Shown: piece by piece, positions 42,734-52,051 of the stretch
How positions within the stretch are numbered: the first letter of the stretch is position 1
How the letters are laid out: every line of letters begins with the position of its first letter
Assembly: GCA_018239985.1 (NCBI GenBank)
Contig: JAFEGK010000011.1
Span: forward strand, 52,151 to 104,348
DNA from: Verrucomicrobiota bacterium
Lineage (GTDB): Bacteria > Chlamydiota > Chlamydiia > Chlamydiales > Rhabdochlamydiaceae
DNA length: 52,198 bases
Reading direction: 5' to 3'
Translations under genes and position numbers: made by a program
Notes under the pieces: model-generated
Told to the model about the DNA's origin: nothing
Database searches by the model: none
Seen by the model: only the letters and a program-made list of their open reading frames with translations

Positions 42734-44116
42734 ATGTCATTGGAACAGAAGGTTGGGCAACTCTTTGTTGTCCCTATCTGCCCGACCCACGGCCAAGAAC
42801 ATCTCGATCAAGTCTATAACCTACTGAAAGAGAAACACATCGGGGGAGTTGTCCTGATGGAAGGAGTTTCTGAGCAGCAACTTAAAATCATTCAACATAT
42901 TGAGGATCAACAGCTTTTGACATTCCAGGATGCCGAATGGGGTGTTGGTATGAGGCTCAAGGATGTCCCGACGCTTCCCAAAAATCTCACTTTGGGTGCG
43001 ATCCAAGATATGGACCTCCTCCGAGCTTTTGGTCGTGAGCTGGCCCGTCAGTGCCGCATTTTTGGTATCCAAGGCGACTTTGCCCCTGTCGTCGACGTCA
43101 ACAGCAACCCAAAGAATCGGGTCATCCATCGCCGCTCATTTGGGGAAGATCCCCACGAAGTGGCTCGCAGAGCCCTAGCAGTTATGGAGGGGATGCAGGA
43201 AGGGGGAATTTTGACCTGCGCCAAGCACTTTCCAGGGCATGGTGATACAGCAGTCGATTCGCACGATGATCTTCCAGTAATCAACAAAGGCTTGGAGGAA
43301 TTGGAGGCGGTAGAGCTCATCCCTTTCAGAACGTTAATTGACCATGGCGTCGACATCGTGATGGTCGGCCATCTTTATTTGCCCGCTCTGAGCGATTTGC
43401 CCAGTTCGATGTCGCCTGAGATCATTACGGGATTGCTCCGGCAAAAATTGGGTTTTCAAGGGCTAATCATCACCGATGCGCTCAACATGCAAGCTCTGGC
43501 GAAGAATTTTTCGATGGAGGAAATTGTGCTCCGCCCCCTACTTGGTGGCGCCGATCTTCTCCTCACAGCGACAAGTCATCCCGAAATGTCGGCATTTTTG
43601 ATCCAAAAGGCGATCCCTCAAGCGATTCAGTGGATTATAGCTAATGTTCCTGAGGAGATCATCGATGAGCGAGTGGAACGAATCTTAAAGTTTAAACAGC
43701 GAGCTCTTCCACCCTTGCCTATTGAGAATCCTGAGTTGCGTAGGACCCTCTATCGTAATGCCGTGACTCTTGTTGGCCCTCAACCTAAAATTGGCCCAAC
43801 AATCGCCCTCGTGCAGAGTCGTCCCGATCCCGATTTTGAAGCCTCTTTGGGCAGGTACGCCGGTGTAAAAGTTTTCAAATTTGAAGAAATCGAATTGGCT
43901 GCCGCCTATCCCCATCTCATCATCAACATCCGAAAAGGGGATTACCATTCCAACTTACCACCCCACGCAGTAGTTGCCCTTTTTGACACGCCCTATGCCC
44001 TTCAGCATCAGGTGGCTGTCGTCGGTTATGAGGATGTTCCCGAAGCAAAAGAGGCCGTAGCCGATGTCCTCTTTGGCCATTTAACCCCTTTGGGAAAACT
44101 CCCCATTCGGTTATAG
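42734..44116 (+). CDS. nagZ: Glycoside hydrolase family 3 beta-N-acetylhexosaminidase (NagZ-like)
   Basis: A 460-residue GH3 enzyme with the NagZ landmarks GDFAPVVDVNSNPKNRVIHRR, R-x-S-F-G-E-D-P, KHFPGHGDTAVDSH (the His-Asp acid/base pair of NagZ) and the nucleophile aspartate in IITDALNMQAL. It releases GlcNAc from peptidoglycan fragments during recycling. The minimal start at ATG 42734 fits the family but lacks a Shine-Dalgarno sequence; ATG 42614 has AGGA seven bases upstream and would add 40 residues with a signal-like hydrophobic stretch, overlapping the divergent USP-like gene by 57 bases. Location, cytoplasmic or periplasmic, depends on this choice. Confidence 0.9.
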   Translation: MSLEQKVGQLFVVPICPTHGQEHLDQVYNLLKEKHIGGVVLMEGVSEQQLKIIQHIEDQQLLTFQDAEWGVGMRLKDVPTLPKNLTLGAIQDMDLLRAFGRELARQCRIFGIQGDFAPVVDVNSNPKNRVIHRRSFGEDPHEVARRALAVMEGMQEGGILTCAKHFPGHGDTAVDSHDDLPVINKGLEELEAVELIPFRTLIDHGVDIVMVGHLYLPALSDLPSSMSPEIITGLLRQKLGFQGLIITDALNMQALAKNFSMEEIVLRPLLGGADLLLTATSHPEMSAFLIQKAIPQAIQWIIANVPEEIIDERVERILKFKQRALPPLPIENPELRRTLYRNAVTLVGPQPKIGPTIALVQSRPDPDFEASLGRYAGVKVFKFEEIELAAAYPHLIINIRKGDYHSNLPPHAVVALFDTPYALQHQVAVVGYEDVPEAKEAVADVLFGHLTPLGKLPIRL

Positions 44117-44123
44117 ATGGGAC

Positions 44124-44666
44124 ATGGAAGAAGAAGCGATGAAATACGACATCGTCTGGCGCGACAGTGCGGCGGGCGAGACGTTTGCCCCTTTCTTTTT
44201 AGATGGCTTTCGCAATGAAATGCGGGCAGGGCAAACGTTGATTCATTTTGGCTGTGGCACTGCACGGGTCACAAAAACTTTCCTCTCAAAAGGATTAAAC
44301 GTCACCCTCGTCGACATCTCCCCCTACGCCCTCGATGAAGAGATCCGAAACATGCTCATCCTTTTGTCCAATCAGGTCCATTTTGTCCAGGCTTGCCTTT
44401 GGCAGCTACCCAAACAGTTGAAGGATGCCTCTTGGATCTACTGCTGCGATGTGCTCGAACATATGCCAAAAGAGTGCCTCGACAGCGTCCTCGGCCAGAT
44501 GGGCGAGCGGATGCGTCTTGGAGGTTACCTGAGCATTTGTCTAAAGGATGACGAGAGAAATAAAGGGTGGTGGGAGAAAAAACTCGCCCAGTATTTTGAC
44601 CTCATTGGAGAGGATCTGGTCGCTGACGAAGACTATTTCAATTGTAGAATCGTGAAAAAAAAATAA
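44124..44666 (+). CDS. SAM-dependent methyltransferase
   Basis: A 180-residue class I methyltransferase: glycine motif LIHFGCGTARVT (about 39-50), acidic post-I motif VTLVDIS, and a CCDVLEHMP segment like the post-II motif of small-molecule methyltransferases. Substrate unknown. It follows nagZ by seven bases, so the two are probably cotranscribed. ATG 44139 is an alternative start. Its stop lies in a terminator shared with dnaK. Confidence 0.85.
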   Translation: MEEEAMKYDIVWRDSAAGETFAPFFLDGFRNEMRAGQTLIHFGCGTARVTKTFLSKGLNVTLVDISPYALDEEIRNMLILLSNQVHFVQACLWQLPKQLKDASWIYCCDVLEHMPKECLDSVLGQMGERMRLGGYLSICLKDDERNKGWWEKKLAQYFDLIGEDLVADEDYFNCRIVKKK

Positions 44667-44689
44667 GGCCGGCAATCGCCGGCCTTATT
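44662..44689. terminator. Bidirectional terminator between the methyltransferase and dnaK genes
   Basis: A perfect 12-bp stem (44662-44673 with 44678-44689, core GGCCGGC/GCCGGCC) with loop AATC. A and T runs on the outer flanks serve both converging transcripts. Confidence 0.88.
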
Positions 44690-44692
44690 GGC

Positions 44693-46603
44693 TTACTTTT
44701 TGTCCTCTTCATCGAGGATTTCGACTTCTGCATCCTCAATGTCGGGCTTTGCTCCGCCTTGTGGTGGTGGTGGGGCTGCGGCGCCGGGTTGAGGGGCACC
44801 TTGCATCGATTCGCCGATCTTCTGCATGACGTTATTGAGATCGGTTGTTGCAGCGCGGATGGCTGCAATATCGGTCCCTTCTAGAGTCCGTTTGACAGCA
44901 TCGATTTTGCTTTGGACGCTTGAAGCAACCTCAGCTGGGACTTTGTCCTTGTGCTCATCGAGGGCTTTCTGTGCACGGAAGGAGAGCGATTCTGCTTCGT
45001 TGCGCACCTCGACCATCTCTTTTTTCTTCTTGTCCTCTTCGGCATGAAGCTCGGCATCTTTGAGCATTTTTTGGATCTCAGCTTCAGAGAGTCCCGATTT
45101 GGCTTCGATTCGGATTTTTTGCTCTTTGCCAGTCTTCATATCTTTCGCCGAGACGTTGAGGATCCCGTTCGCGTCGACGTCGAAACAAACCTCGATTTGA
45201 GGCATACCGCGTGGCGCTGGTGGAATGTCTGTCAAGTCAAAACGGCCGATCTCTTTGTTGTCCGCAGCCATTTTGCGTTCTCCTTGGAGGACGACAATTG
45301 TTACGGCTGGCTGGTTATCACTAGCTGTAGAGAAAACCTGTTTCTTTTGTGTCGGGATCGTAGTGTTGCGCTCGACAAGCGGTGTTAAGATACCGCCGTA
45401 CGTTTCGATTCCGAGAGTCAGGGGGATAACGTCGAGCAGAAGAACGTCTTTGACGTCTCCTGTCAACACGCCCCCTTGAATGGCAGCGCCAACTGCAACC
45501 ACTTCATCTGGATTGACCCCTTTGTGAGGCTCTTTGCCGAAGATTTCGGTTACTTTGCGCTCGACAGCAGGCATACGGGTCATCCCGCCGACGAGAATCA
45601 CTTCGTCGATCTGATCGGCACGTAGGCCAGAATCTTGCAGCGCTTTTAGGCAGGGCTCTTTAGTCCTCTCGACAAGTTGGTGAGCGAGGTTTTCAAATTG
45701 GGCCCTTGTAAGCGTAAGCTGAAGGTGTTTTGGCCCTGTGGCATCCATCGTGATAAACGGCTGGTTGATCTCGGTGGTTTGCGTGCCGGAGAGCTCGATT
45801 TTGGCCTTTTCAGCGGCATCGCGCAGACGCTGGAGAGCCATTTTATCCTTTGATAGGTCTATGCCGGTCTCTTTTTTAAACTCTTTGAGCATCCATTCAG
45901 TGATCACGTTATCAAAATCGTCTCCCCCGAGGTGGGTATCTCCGTTAGTGGAGAGCACTTCAAAAACCCCATCGCCGATTTCGAGGATAGAGATATCGAA
46001 TGTTCCGCCCCCAAGGTCATAGACGGCGATTTTTTTGTCGCTTTGTTTATCTAGTCCATAGGCAAGAGCCGCTGCAGTAGGCTCGGGGATAATCCTTTTG
46101 ACATCTAGTCCGGCAATCCTGCCAGCGTCTTTGGTTGATTGTCTTTGGGAATCGTTAAAATAGGCGGGGACAGTGATCACCGCTTCTGTGATTTTTTCTC
46201 CCAAATATGCTTCTGCGGTCTCTTTCATCTTGATGAGCACTTGGGCTCCCACTTCTTCTGGAGTGAGTGTTTTTCCTTCTACTTCGAAGACAGCCTCTCC
46301 GTTGGATCCAGAGGTCACTTTGTAGGGGACGTTTTTGATTTCAGAAGCGACTTCAGAATATTTGCGTCCGATAAATCGCTTGGCAGAATAGATGGTCTTC
46401 TCAGGGTTGGTGACTGCCTGCCGTTTTGCAGGGATCCCGACTAGACGCTCGGCACCTTTAAAAGCGACGACTGATGGGGTTGTTCTCGAGCCTTCTGCAT
46501 TGGCGATGACGATCGGGGTTCCGCCCTCCATGATGGAGACGCAAGAGTTTGTAGTCCCAAGGTCGATTCCAATGATTTTGCTCCGTTTTTTATTGTCTGA
46601 CAT
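44693..46603 (-). CDS. dnaK: Molecular chaperone DnaK (Hsp70)
   Basis: A 636-residue Hsp70. The N-terminus [12 protein letters not shown], the phosphate motifs [14 protein letters not shown] and [12 protein letters not shown], linker [14 protein letters not shown] and the acidic tail [11 protein letters not shown] are all present. It folds new and stress-damaged proteins with GrpE and DnaJ (no dnaJ here). ATG 46603 has AGGAG upstream; the frame open to 46675 runs into grpE and is rejected. It is last in the hrcA-grpE-dnaK operon, starting four bases after grpE. Confidence 0.98.
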   Translation of the reverse strand: MSDNKKRSKIIGIDLGTTNSCVSIMEGGTPIVIANAEGSRTTPSVVAFKGAERLVGIPAKRQAVTNPEKTIYSAKRFIGRKYSEVASEIKNVPYKVTSGSNGEAVFEVEGKTLTPEEVGAQVLIKMKETAEAYLGEKITEAVITVPAYFNDSQRQSTKDAGRIAGLDVKRIIPEPTAAALAYGLDKQSDKKIAVYDLGGGTFDISILEIGDGVFEVLSTNGDTHLGGDDFDNVITEWMLKEFKKETGIDLSKDKMALQRLRDAAEKAKIELSGTQTTEINQPFITMDATGPKHLQLTLTRAQFENLAHQLVERTKEPCLKALQDSGLRADQIDEVILVGGMTRMPAVERKVTEIFGKEPHKGVNPDEVVAVGAAIQGGVLTGDVKDVLLLDVIPLTLGIETYGGILTPLVERNTTIPTQKKQVFSTASDNQPAVTIVVLQGERKMAADNKEIGRFDLTDIPPAPRGMPQIEVCFDVDANGILNVSAKDMKTGKEQKIRIEAKSGLSEAEIQKMLKDAELHAEEDKKKKEMVEVRNEAESLSFRAQKALDEHKDKVPAEVASSVQSKIDAVKRTLEGTDIAAIRAATTDLNNVMQKIGESMQGAPQPGAAAPPPPQGGAKPDIEDAEVEILDEEDKK

Positions 46604-46607
46604 AGTG

Positions 46608-47105
46608 TTACTCCTTATTTTCTGATTTTTTTCTTGCAACTTTGACGCGTGCGGCTCGGATAATGCGGTCGCCACTCTTATACCCTTTGAGGAATTCCTT
46701 AAGGATCGTCCCTTCAGGGTGGTCGTCGGTTTCTTCTACTTCAACTGCTTCATGATGATGGGGATCAAACATCTCTCCAACTGAGTGGAAAGAGACAATA
46801 TTGTGGTTGCTCAGGATCTCTTTAAACTGAGAGAGGATCATGCCAAATCCCTTCGCCCAATTCCGTGTCTCCTCATTCATCTGATCAGTAAATCCCAGCG
46901 CACTTTCAAACGTATCGATGGGGGTTAATACCTCGGAGATGACATTTTCGATGGCAAAGCGGGTCATCTCATGCTTCTCTTTTTGAAGACGTTTACGGGA
47001 ATTCTCCATTTCTGCCAGCAGCCGGAAATACTTATCCTTAAAGTCCTCCTCTTCGACCGGCGGCGGCGCTGCTACCTCTTCAATTTTTTCTTCATTTTCG
47101 TTCAT
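46608..47105 (-). CDS. grpE: Nucleotide exchange factor GrpE
   Basis: A 165-residue GrpE: an acidic N-terminus, a long helix with [16 protein letters not shown], and the C-terminal beta domain containing [10 protein letters not shown] and [17 protein letters not shown]. It releases ADP from DnaK. It overlaps hrcA by 14 bases and precedes dnaK by four. Confidence 0.96.
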   Translation of the reverse strand: MNENEEKIEEVAAPPPVEEEDFKDKYFRLLAEMENSRKRLQKEKHEMTRFAIENVISEVLTPIDTFESALGFTDQMNEETRNWAKGFGMILSQFKEILSNHNIVSFHSVGEMFDPHHHEAVEVEETDDHPEGTILKEFLKGYKSGDRIIRAARVKVARKKSENKE

Positions 47106-48228
47106 TATTTTTTCCTATAAGTGGTACTTGAGTTTGCATATCAATTTGCGACGCCTTAGGCTGCCGGAAACTAATCTTAAATTTGTATAGAGAGCTGGTC
47201 AGCGTCTGGCTGAGGGCTTCTGCCGCCGTTTCCATGATCCCAAATAGTCTCCGGTAGGGGAGCCGGTTGGGCCCCAGTAGTGCAATTGCGCCGGCCATCG
47301 TCTGGTGAATCCGGTAGGGGATCACAATAATCGAGCAGCCCGAAAGCTCAGTGGCGAGCATTTTAAAATCATCGCCTAAAAAGCAGCAGAGCTCTTGCTT
47401 TTCACAACTTTGCTTCAGCAAGGTCCGCAAGTCGCCCTCATTTTCAAAAAGGGATAAACTGCTTGCCAGTGATGTGGCGTTGTTGAAATCAGGATAGCTA
47501 AGCAGCTTTGAGAATCCAGTTTTATAGATATCCTCAACGCTGAAGTTTGAATAAGTGACAATGTGGCGAAGCATGATCTCTTTGTAGAAAAAATCGGCCA
47601 GTTTTTCCTCTTCAGCATTTAGCTTAGGCTTTTCTATCCCGGAAATGCGCCACTGCAAATAGTGTGAAATTCGATTTAAATTCGCGTGGGAAATGCCCTT
47701 CTCGAGGTATAAAATTTCGGTGTGGACCATTCCAAAGTCTGTGATCAGGACACATAAACAACGATTGGAGTCAATTTCCACCAATTTGATATCTAGAACA
47801 AAGTCTTGGTCGAAGCGAGGGGAGGAGAGGAAAACGGCACACTGAGTGCTCTCGGCCAAAACTTCCGCAGCTCGTTGCAAGTAGCTAGCCACCTCTCTGG
47901 TCGATTTAGAGAGCTTTTCCCGAATGGCTGAGGCCTCTTTTTCCTTGATGTCGGGCTTGCTCAAATTCATCTGGACATAAAGCTTAAAAGCCTCTTCGGT
48001 GGGAATACGCCCTCCAGAAGAGTGTTGCTGCTTCAGATAGCCCCCTTTCTCAAGGGTCGAAAAGTAGTTGCGGATGGTCGCCGAGGAGAGGTGCTCGAAG
48101 CCATAATCGCGCAGAGTCGAAGAGCCGACCGGGGCGCCGGTCTCGAGATAGAGCTCAACCAGGCCCATCAGGACCTGCTTTTCCCGCTCATCTTTTGGGG
48201 GTCTTTTAAGGGTCATCGCTTTCAACAT
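47092..48228 (-). CDS. hrcA: Heat-inducible transcription repressor HrcA
   Basis: A 378-residue HrcA. The N-terminal winged helix shows ELYLETGAPVGSSTLRDY and LSSATIRNYFSTLEKGGYL; the C-terminal part holds the GAIALLGPNRLPYRR segment of the GAF-like domain. HrcA binds CIRCE operators and represses chaperone operons until heat or GroEL depletion. A CIRCE-like repeat lies 43 bases upstream. The -10 box ends only seven bases before ATG 48228, so either the mRNA is almost leaderless or ATG 48216 (MTLKRPP) is the true start. Confidence 0.95.
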   Translation of the reverse strand: MLKAMTLKRPPKDEREKQVLMGLVELYLETGAPVGSSTLRDYGFEHLSSATIRNYFSTLEKGGYLKQQHSSGGRIPTEEAFKLYVQMNLSKPDIKEKEASAIREKLSKSTREVASYLQRAAEVLAESTQCAVFLSSPRFDQDFVLDIKLVEIDSNRCLCVLITDFGMVHTEILYLEKGISHANLNRISHYLQWRISGIEKPKLNAEEEKLADFFYKEIMLRHIVTYSNFSVEDIYKTGFSKLLSYPDFNNATSLASSLSLFENEGDLRTLLKQSCEKQELCCFLGDDFKMLATELSGCSIIVIPYRIHQTMAGAIALLGPNRLPYRRLFGIMETAAEALSQTLTSSLYKFKISFRQPKASQIDMQTQVPLIGKNNERK

Positions 48229-48235
48229 GCCCCTA

Positions 48236-48264
48236 ATTATAGCAAAGGAGCAGGCGGAAGTAAA
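48236..48264 (-). promoter_or_regulatory. Promoter of the hrcA-grpE-dnaK operon
   Basis: On the minus strand TTTACT (48264-48259) and perfect TATAAT (48241-48236) are spaced by 17 bases, immediately downstream of the CIRCE-like repeat. Confidence 0.7.
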
Positions 48265-48270
48265 GGAAAA

Positions 48271-48297
48271 TTAGCAGTCTTGGCTATAGATTGCTGA
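48271..48297 (-). promoter_or_regulatory. CIRCE-like HrcA operator
   Basis: TTAGCAGTC - nine bases - GATTGCTGA matches the CIRCE consensus TTAGCACTC-N9-GAGTGCTAA with three mismatches and the exact spacing. It lies just upstream of the -35 box of hrcA, so HrcA probably autoregulates this operon. Confidence 0.75.
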
Positions 48298-48339
48298 TGT
48301 TTTTCTTAAGTTTTTGGAAATCAATGAGAAGAAGCCTGA

Positions 48340-48402
48340 GCCACGAAAGAGTCGTGGCCAGAATAAATTACAGATTCTTGAGGTTGTTTTCGGTATAAAT
48401 TC
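48340..48402. repeat. Hairpin and first copy of a 30-bp direct repeat
   Basis: GCCACGA-AAGAG-TCGTGGC forms a hairpin at 48340-48358. GATTCTTGAGGTTG...GGTATAAATTC (48373-48402) recurs, slightly altered, at 48815-48843, on the other side of the small gene 48505-48804. Confidence 0.6.
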
Positions 48403-48504
48403 AAATCCAGACATATCGGCCAAAAGGTAAAGGCTAGAATAAAAAAAGGTCTGAGGTTAGAATTCTTCTTTTCAAACTCGTGCAAAAATCGAATGGATAT
48501 CGCA

Positions 48505-48804
48505 ATGAAGATTAGAAAAAAAGTTAAGGTTTTTTTATTCGCTGCCACTTTAATATTTGGTTATGAGTTAGATGCGCGTGAAGGTCATGAAGAAAGCCCG
48601 CATTATGAGTGGATTGAGGGGAAGGATGTTGCTGTGCTCGATGATGGGATATATATCGATACGGTGAAGGGGATGATGCGTCTGAATGTTGTCGATTATG
48701 ATAGGGTCAATGATCGATATCAAATATTATGCACCTGTTTAGAAAGACCAGGTCTTCTTCCATTCGAAGCGTTGAGTGTTCCATTTCAGGAAAAAGTAGA
48801 GTAA
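48505..48804 (+). CDS. Small predicted secreted protein
   Basis: A 99-residue protein with a basic n-region (MKIRKKVK), a hydrophobic core (VFLFAATLIFGYEL) and a likely cleavage near DA-R, so it is probably exported. The mature part is about 75 residues, acidic, with one C-T-C. I recognise no family. ATG 48493 adds four residues. It is flanked by near-identical 30-bp direct repeats (48373-48402, 48815-48843). Confidence 0.6.
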   Translation: MKIRKKVKVFLFAATLIFGYELDAREGHEESPHYEWIEGKDVAVLDDGIYIDTVKGMMRLNVVDYDRVNDRYQILCTCLERPGLLPFEALSVPFQEKVE

Positions 48805-48807
48805 CTC

Positions 48808-48843
48808 TTATACCGATTCTTCAGGTTGTTTCGGTATAATTTC
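48808..48843. repeat. Hairpin and second copy of the 30-bp direct repeat
   Basis: TTATACCGA (48808-48816) pairs with TCGGTATAA (48831-48839) around a 14-base loop; the same stretch carries the second copy of the direct repeat. It lies between the stops of two convergent genes and may act as a terminator, though no long T run follows. Confidence 0.55.
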
Positions 48844-48851
48844 GGGCCAGC

Positions 48852-51800
48852 TTAGGCCTCGAGGATGTCGGGATCCATGGCGATCAGGGGCAGGATGTCG
48901 ACGATGGAGGGCGACCAGCTTAGCCCTTTCGAGTAGACCAATTTGCAGGCGATGTAGGTGGCGATGATCGCCTTTTTGTGGATGTCGGGGATTTCGGAAA
49001 TGATCCGGTCTGGGTAACCCTTCCTGAGTAGGGGAGGGCAATAATTGAGTAGGCAGCGGACTAAGGGGTGCTTAGGATCGTTGGGCAGTAGTATGCTTTC
49101 TAGGTAGTCTAAAAGCTGGTATTTATAGGTATTAATCCTCTCGGATACCATCTCGGAAATATCGGTCAAAAATGCGCCGGTTTCGGCGTGGGTGCTCAGC
49201 ATCAATTGCCCCTCATTTTGGGCGCGGGAGCGAATAATACCCAAAATTTCGGGCATGAGTTCTTTTTTCTTTTCGATAAACTCCTCATCTTTCAGGATCA
49301 ACCCGGTCAAGACTTCGAATGAGGAGGTGATTACCCCACCTTTGTTAGCTGAACTATCCTTGATGATGATCACTCCGAGTTTCTCAAGCGCTCTTCTGGC
49401 TTGGGGCGTCAGATAGAGGTTTGCCCCTTCGACGATTGCACGGGAGGTCGGCTTACCTGTCTCATCGAGGAAGTCTTTGTAGTTGTTTTCGTTCAAAGTT
49501 CGGGGTCTTCCGCCACCTGGGATGAAGATATCGGTCTTTGTTTGGTGGACGTTGTTACGGAAGAGGTGGTTCATCTCATTTCCGGAGAGCCAATTTTTGA
49601 CCACTTTGCCACTCTTTTTCTCGTAGCATAGGGTTTGTTGGGCGTAAGCGGTTTGCTCCCGTTTTGTCCCTAAATCGAGTAGGAAGCCCCCATCGTGAAG
49701 TTTGGCAGGGGGGTAGTGGCGGATCGGTTGTACATCGTGGAACATCTGAGCCAAAATTTTGAGGTCGAGCCCCTCAGGATCATAGATAGTGCCCGAGACA
49801 TCCGTTAGAGCGAGCAGTTTGGCCGTTTTTGGGAAAAATTTATAGAGATTGAGGATCTGGTTGCCGGCCACATCTCCATCAGGACCGCCAGACATTTTGA
49901 TTGTGAAGGTATCTGTGGAGGGGTCGATCCCCATGAATTTGAGCACCTCTTCCATATAGACGTTGACCCCATAGGAGGTGACGCCATATTCTTTGTGATT
50001 GATTCCTGGGCCCGATTTACTGCTGATGAAGGAGCTGCCCGGCTTGTAATTGTAGTATTTGGCGTAGACGGCGATCCATTCAATCATCTCATTATGCATG
50101 TTCTCGTCGGGACCTAAGTAGATATACTCGGGTCGCTTGTAATAGTCGACGATTTGCCCGGGGCGCAATTTTCCATCGGGATCGCAGTTAAGAAGGGTGA
50201 TAAAGGCCTCTACGTAGGAGCGCTGCGATTGGTAGAGGAATTCGAGCTTTTGCTCTTTCTGATAGGCTGCTAATTTTTCGTCTATCTGCTCGGCGCTTAA
50301 GCCGGTCTCACCCAATTCGTCTTTGTAAATTAGCTGCTCAGATTGGAGCCGCTCAAAAGGTTCGAGGAAAATGACTCCCTTGGAGCCTCCTTCAGGAATG
50401 TCTTTATTCTTCTTTTGCTGCGTGTAGGACAAATTATAGCACTCGGAGAAGACGTTGGTTCGCTCCCAGAGCATCTGCTCAACTCGCTGAGGAAATACAG
50501 TCCTAAGCCCCCCTCGTGACAAATCTTTGAAACGGATATGGAAGCCGATATAGAACATCCCTTTAAAGAAGAAAACCGCAAAGGGAAGTTCTGGGAATTT
50601 TTCTTTCCGGTCATATGGCAGATATTCGAGATATTTGGGATCTAAACGGAAGCTAAAGGCGGTTTTATTGTTCCGATAGAAATTTGTCTTGAGGACATGA
50701 TCGACGAAATTCATTCCCTGCCGCAGAATATTCTTGCGTCTAGTATCGATCGTCGCATTTCCTGTATCCAAATTGGCAACTAAATCAAGAAATTCTGTCT
50801 TGATTTTCTCATATTCCTTAAGATCGTGCTTTTCCGGATGGAATTTCCACTCAAATGCCTGTGTGAGTTTAATCGTTAGCTCAGGATGGCGACAGAGACC
50901 CTCCTCGATCTTGTTTAGGCTATACATATTGTCATCGGCATGAGTTAGGGTCTGGTGGATGAAATTGGACATCGCCTTGATCAGATTACCCATGTTGCCG
51001 CGGACAAGGCCCGTGTCGACAAATTGCTTATCGAAAATTTCTTGCCCCTCAAAATACTTTAGCGTCACCATCTCCTGGAGGAAATCGGTCACATCGCACT
51101 CTTCCCAGGCAGCCTTCTTTTTGGCCCCATGCAATCCAACGGACATGATCAAAATCGCATCGCGGCTATAGGGATCGATATAGGTGGCGCTGACTCTTCG
51201 CATGGTGAGCCCATGCCTATGGACCATCTTGGCAAACGCATACAAAAAGTGGTGTTTAGGGACGTTGCGCCAGGCAAAAACCACCTGCATCGACGGGAGG
51301 TCTTTCACCTCTTTCCAATCTTCATTGTACTTGACTGCATACTGGCAATTATCCCGCTTCTTGGCTCTGAAGAACATGTCGAGGGCTGTAATCAACCGAT
51401 CTTTTGTCAGAGCTCGCAAAAATCTAGGGCTCATCCCTTGAATCAGTTTCTTAAACTCAGTCTCAGTCACTGCCGGGTTCCGCGCCATCACCAGCTCTTT
51501 GATCTCTTCTTTAGTTTTCGGATCCAAGATCGGTTCTTCGAGTTCGGGAGCGGTCGTAAAATGGATCACCGCTACCCGCAAGTTGGTTTTCACCCCGGCA
51601 AAGGGGGGAGGACTATTGGAAATAAACGTCCGGTAATCTTTGATCCCGTGATTCTGGTAATTTCTTAGGATGCGTAGGTCGGCATCTTCGCTATCGAGAC
51701 AAAGGGCTATGGCTGAATCTTTTAAATGAATCCGGGCAAAGAATTCCTGCAGATCGAGCCCCATTAAACTATGGACAATCAAGAGGATATCTTCTTTAGA

Positions 51801-51941
51801 GACCTCTTCGAAGAAGCTTGGCGGCATATGCTGCTCGAGCCAAAGGTAACACTCTTCACACTTTTTGCCCTCTTGGAGAACCGCTGCAGTCAGGTTTTCC
51901 TTCTGCTGCTCGCTGCTCGTCTCTTTCTTCATCTTCGCCAT
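48852..51941 (-). CDS. Large NAD-dependent glutamate dehydrogenase
   Basis: A 1029-residue protein of the 115-kDa GDH class, which has a long N-terminal region before the catalytic core. The core shows the dehydrogenase lysine motif PEGGSKGVIFLEP (about 520) and, in the NAD domain, GGPDGDVAGNQIL and IVEGANLYLTPQARRALE followed by KDSSANKGGVITSS. It converts glutamate to 2-oxoglutarate and ammonia, feeding the TCA cycle from host amino acids. The class is known from fungi, protists and some bacteria. Its upstream region contains a family B inverted-repeat element. Confidence 0.92.
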   Translation of the reverse strand: MAKMKKETSSEQQKENLTAAVLQEGKKCEECYLWLEQHMPPSFFEEVSKEDILLIVHSLMGLDLQEFFARIHLKDSAIALCLDSEDADLRILRNYQNHGIKDYRTFISNSPPPFAGVKTNLRVAVIHFTTAPELEEPILDPKTKEEIKELVMARNPAVTETEFKKLIQGMSPRFLRALTKDRLITALDMFFRAKKRDNCQYAVKYNEDWKEVKDLPSMQVVFAWRNVPKHHFLYAFAKMVHRHGLTMRRVSATYIDPYSRDAILIMSVGLHGAKKKAAWEECDVTDFLQEMVTLKYFEGQEIFDKQFVDTGLVRGNMGNLIKAMSNFIHQTLTHADDNMYSLNKIEEGLCRHPELTIKLTQAFEWKFHPEKHDLKEYEKIKTEFLDLVANLDTGNATIDTRRKNILRQGMNFVDHVLKTNFYRNNKTAFSFRLDPKYLEYLPYDRKEKFPELPFAVFFFKGMFYIGFHIRFKDLSRGGLRTVFPQRVEQMLWERTNVFSECYNLSYTQQKKNKDIPEGGSKGVIFLEPFERLQSEQLIYKDELGETGLSAEQIDEKLAAYQKEQKLEFLYQSQRSYVEAFITLLNCDPDGKLRPGQIVDYYKRPEYIYLGPDENMHNEMIEWIAVYAKYYNYKPGSSFISSKSGPGINHKEYGVTSYGVNVYMEEVLKFMGIDPSTDTFTIKMSGGPDGDVAGNQILNLYKFFPKTAKLLALTDVSGTIYDPEGLDLKILAQMFHDVQPIRHYPPAKLHDGGFLLDLGTKREQTAYAQQTLCYEKKSGKVVKNWLSGNEMNHLFRNNVHQTKTDIFIPGGGRPRTLNENNYKDFLDETGKPTSRAIVEGANLYLTPQARRALEKLGVIIIKDSSANKGGVITSSFEVLTGLILKDEEFIEKKKELMPEILGIIRSRAQNEGQLMLSTHAETGAFLTDISEMVSERINTYKYQLLDYLESILLPNDPKHPLVRCLLNYCPPLLRKGYPDRIISEIPDIHKKAIIATYIACKLVYSKGLSWSPSIVDILPLIAMDPDILEA

Positions 51942-52051
51942 AACCGTATCTTTAGCGAAGTCAAAAAAATTTTACAATAAAAACTAAGAGAGGAACGATT
52001 TTGCGCCAGAGGCGGTCATGTTTCCCGAGTCTGAGGGTTTAGAAGCTGTAC

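Noticed and set aside
48321-48548. Leftward 75-residue frame antisense to the small secreted gene
   Set aside because: It has no ribosome-binding site, overlaps the better-supported signal-peptide gene and contains the direct repeat and hairpin.
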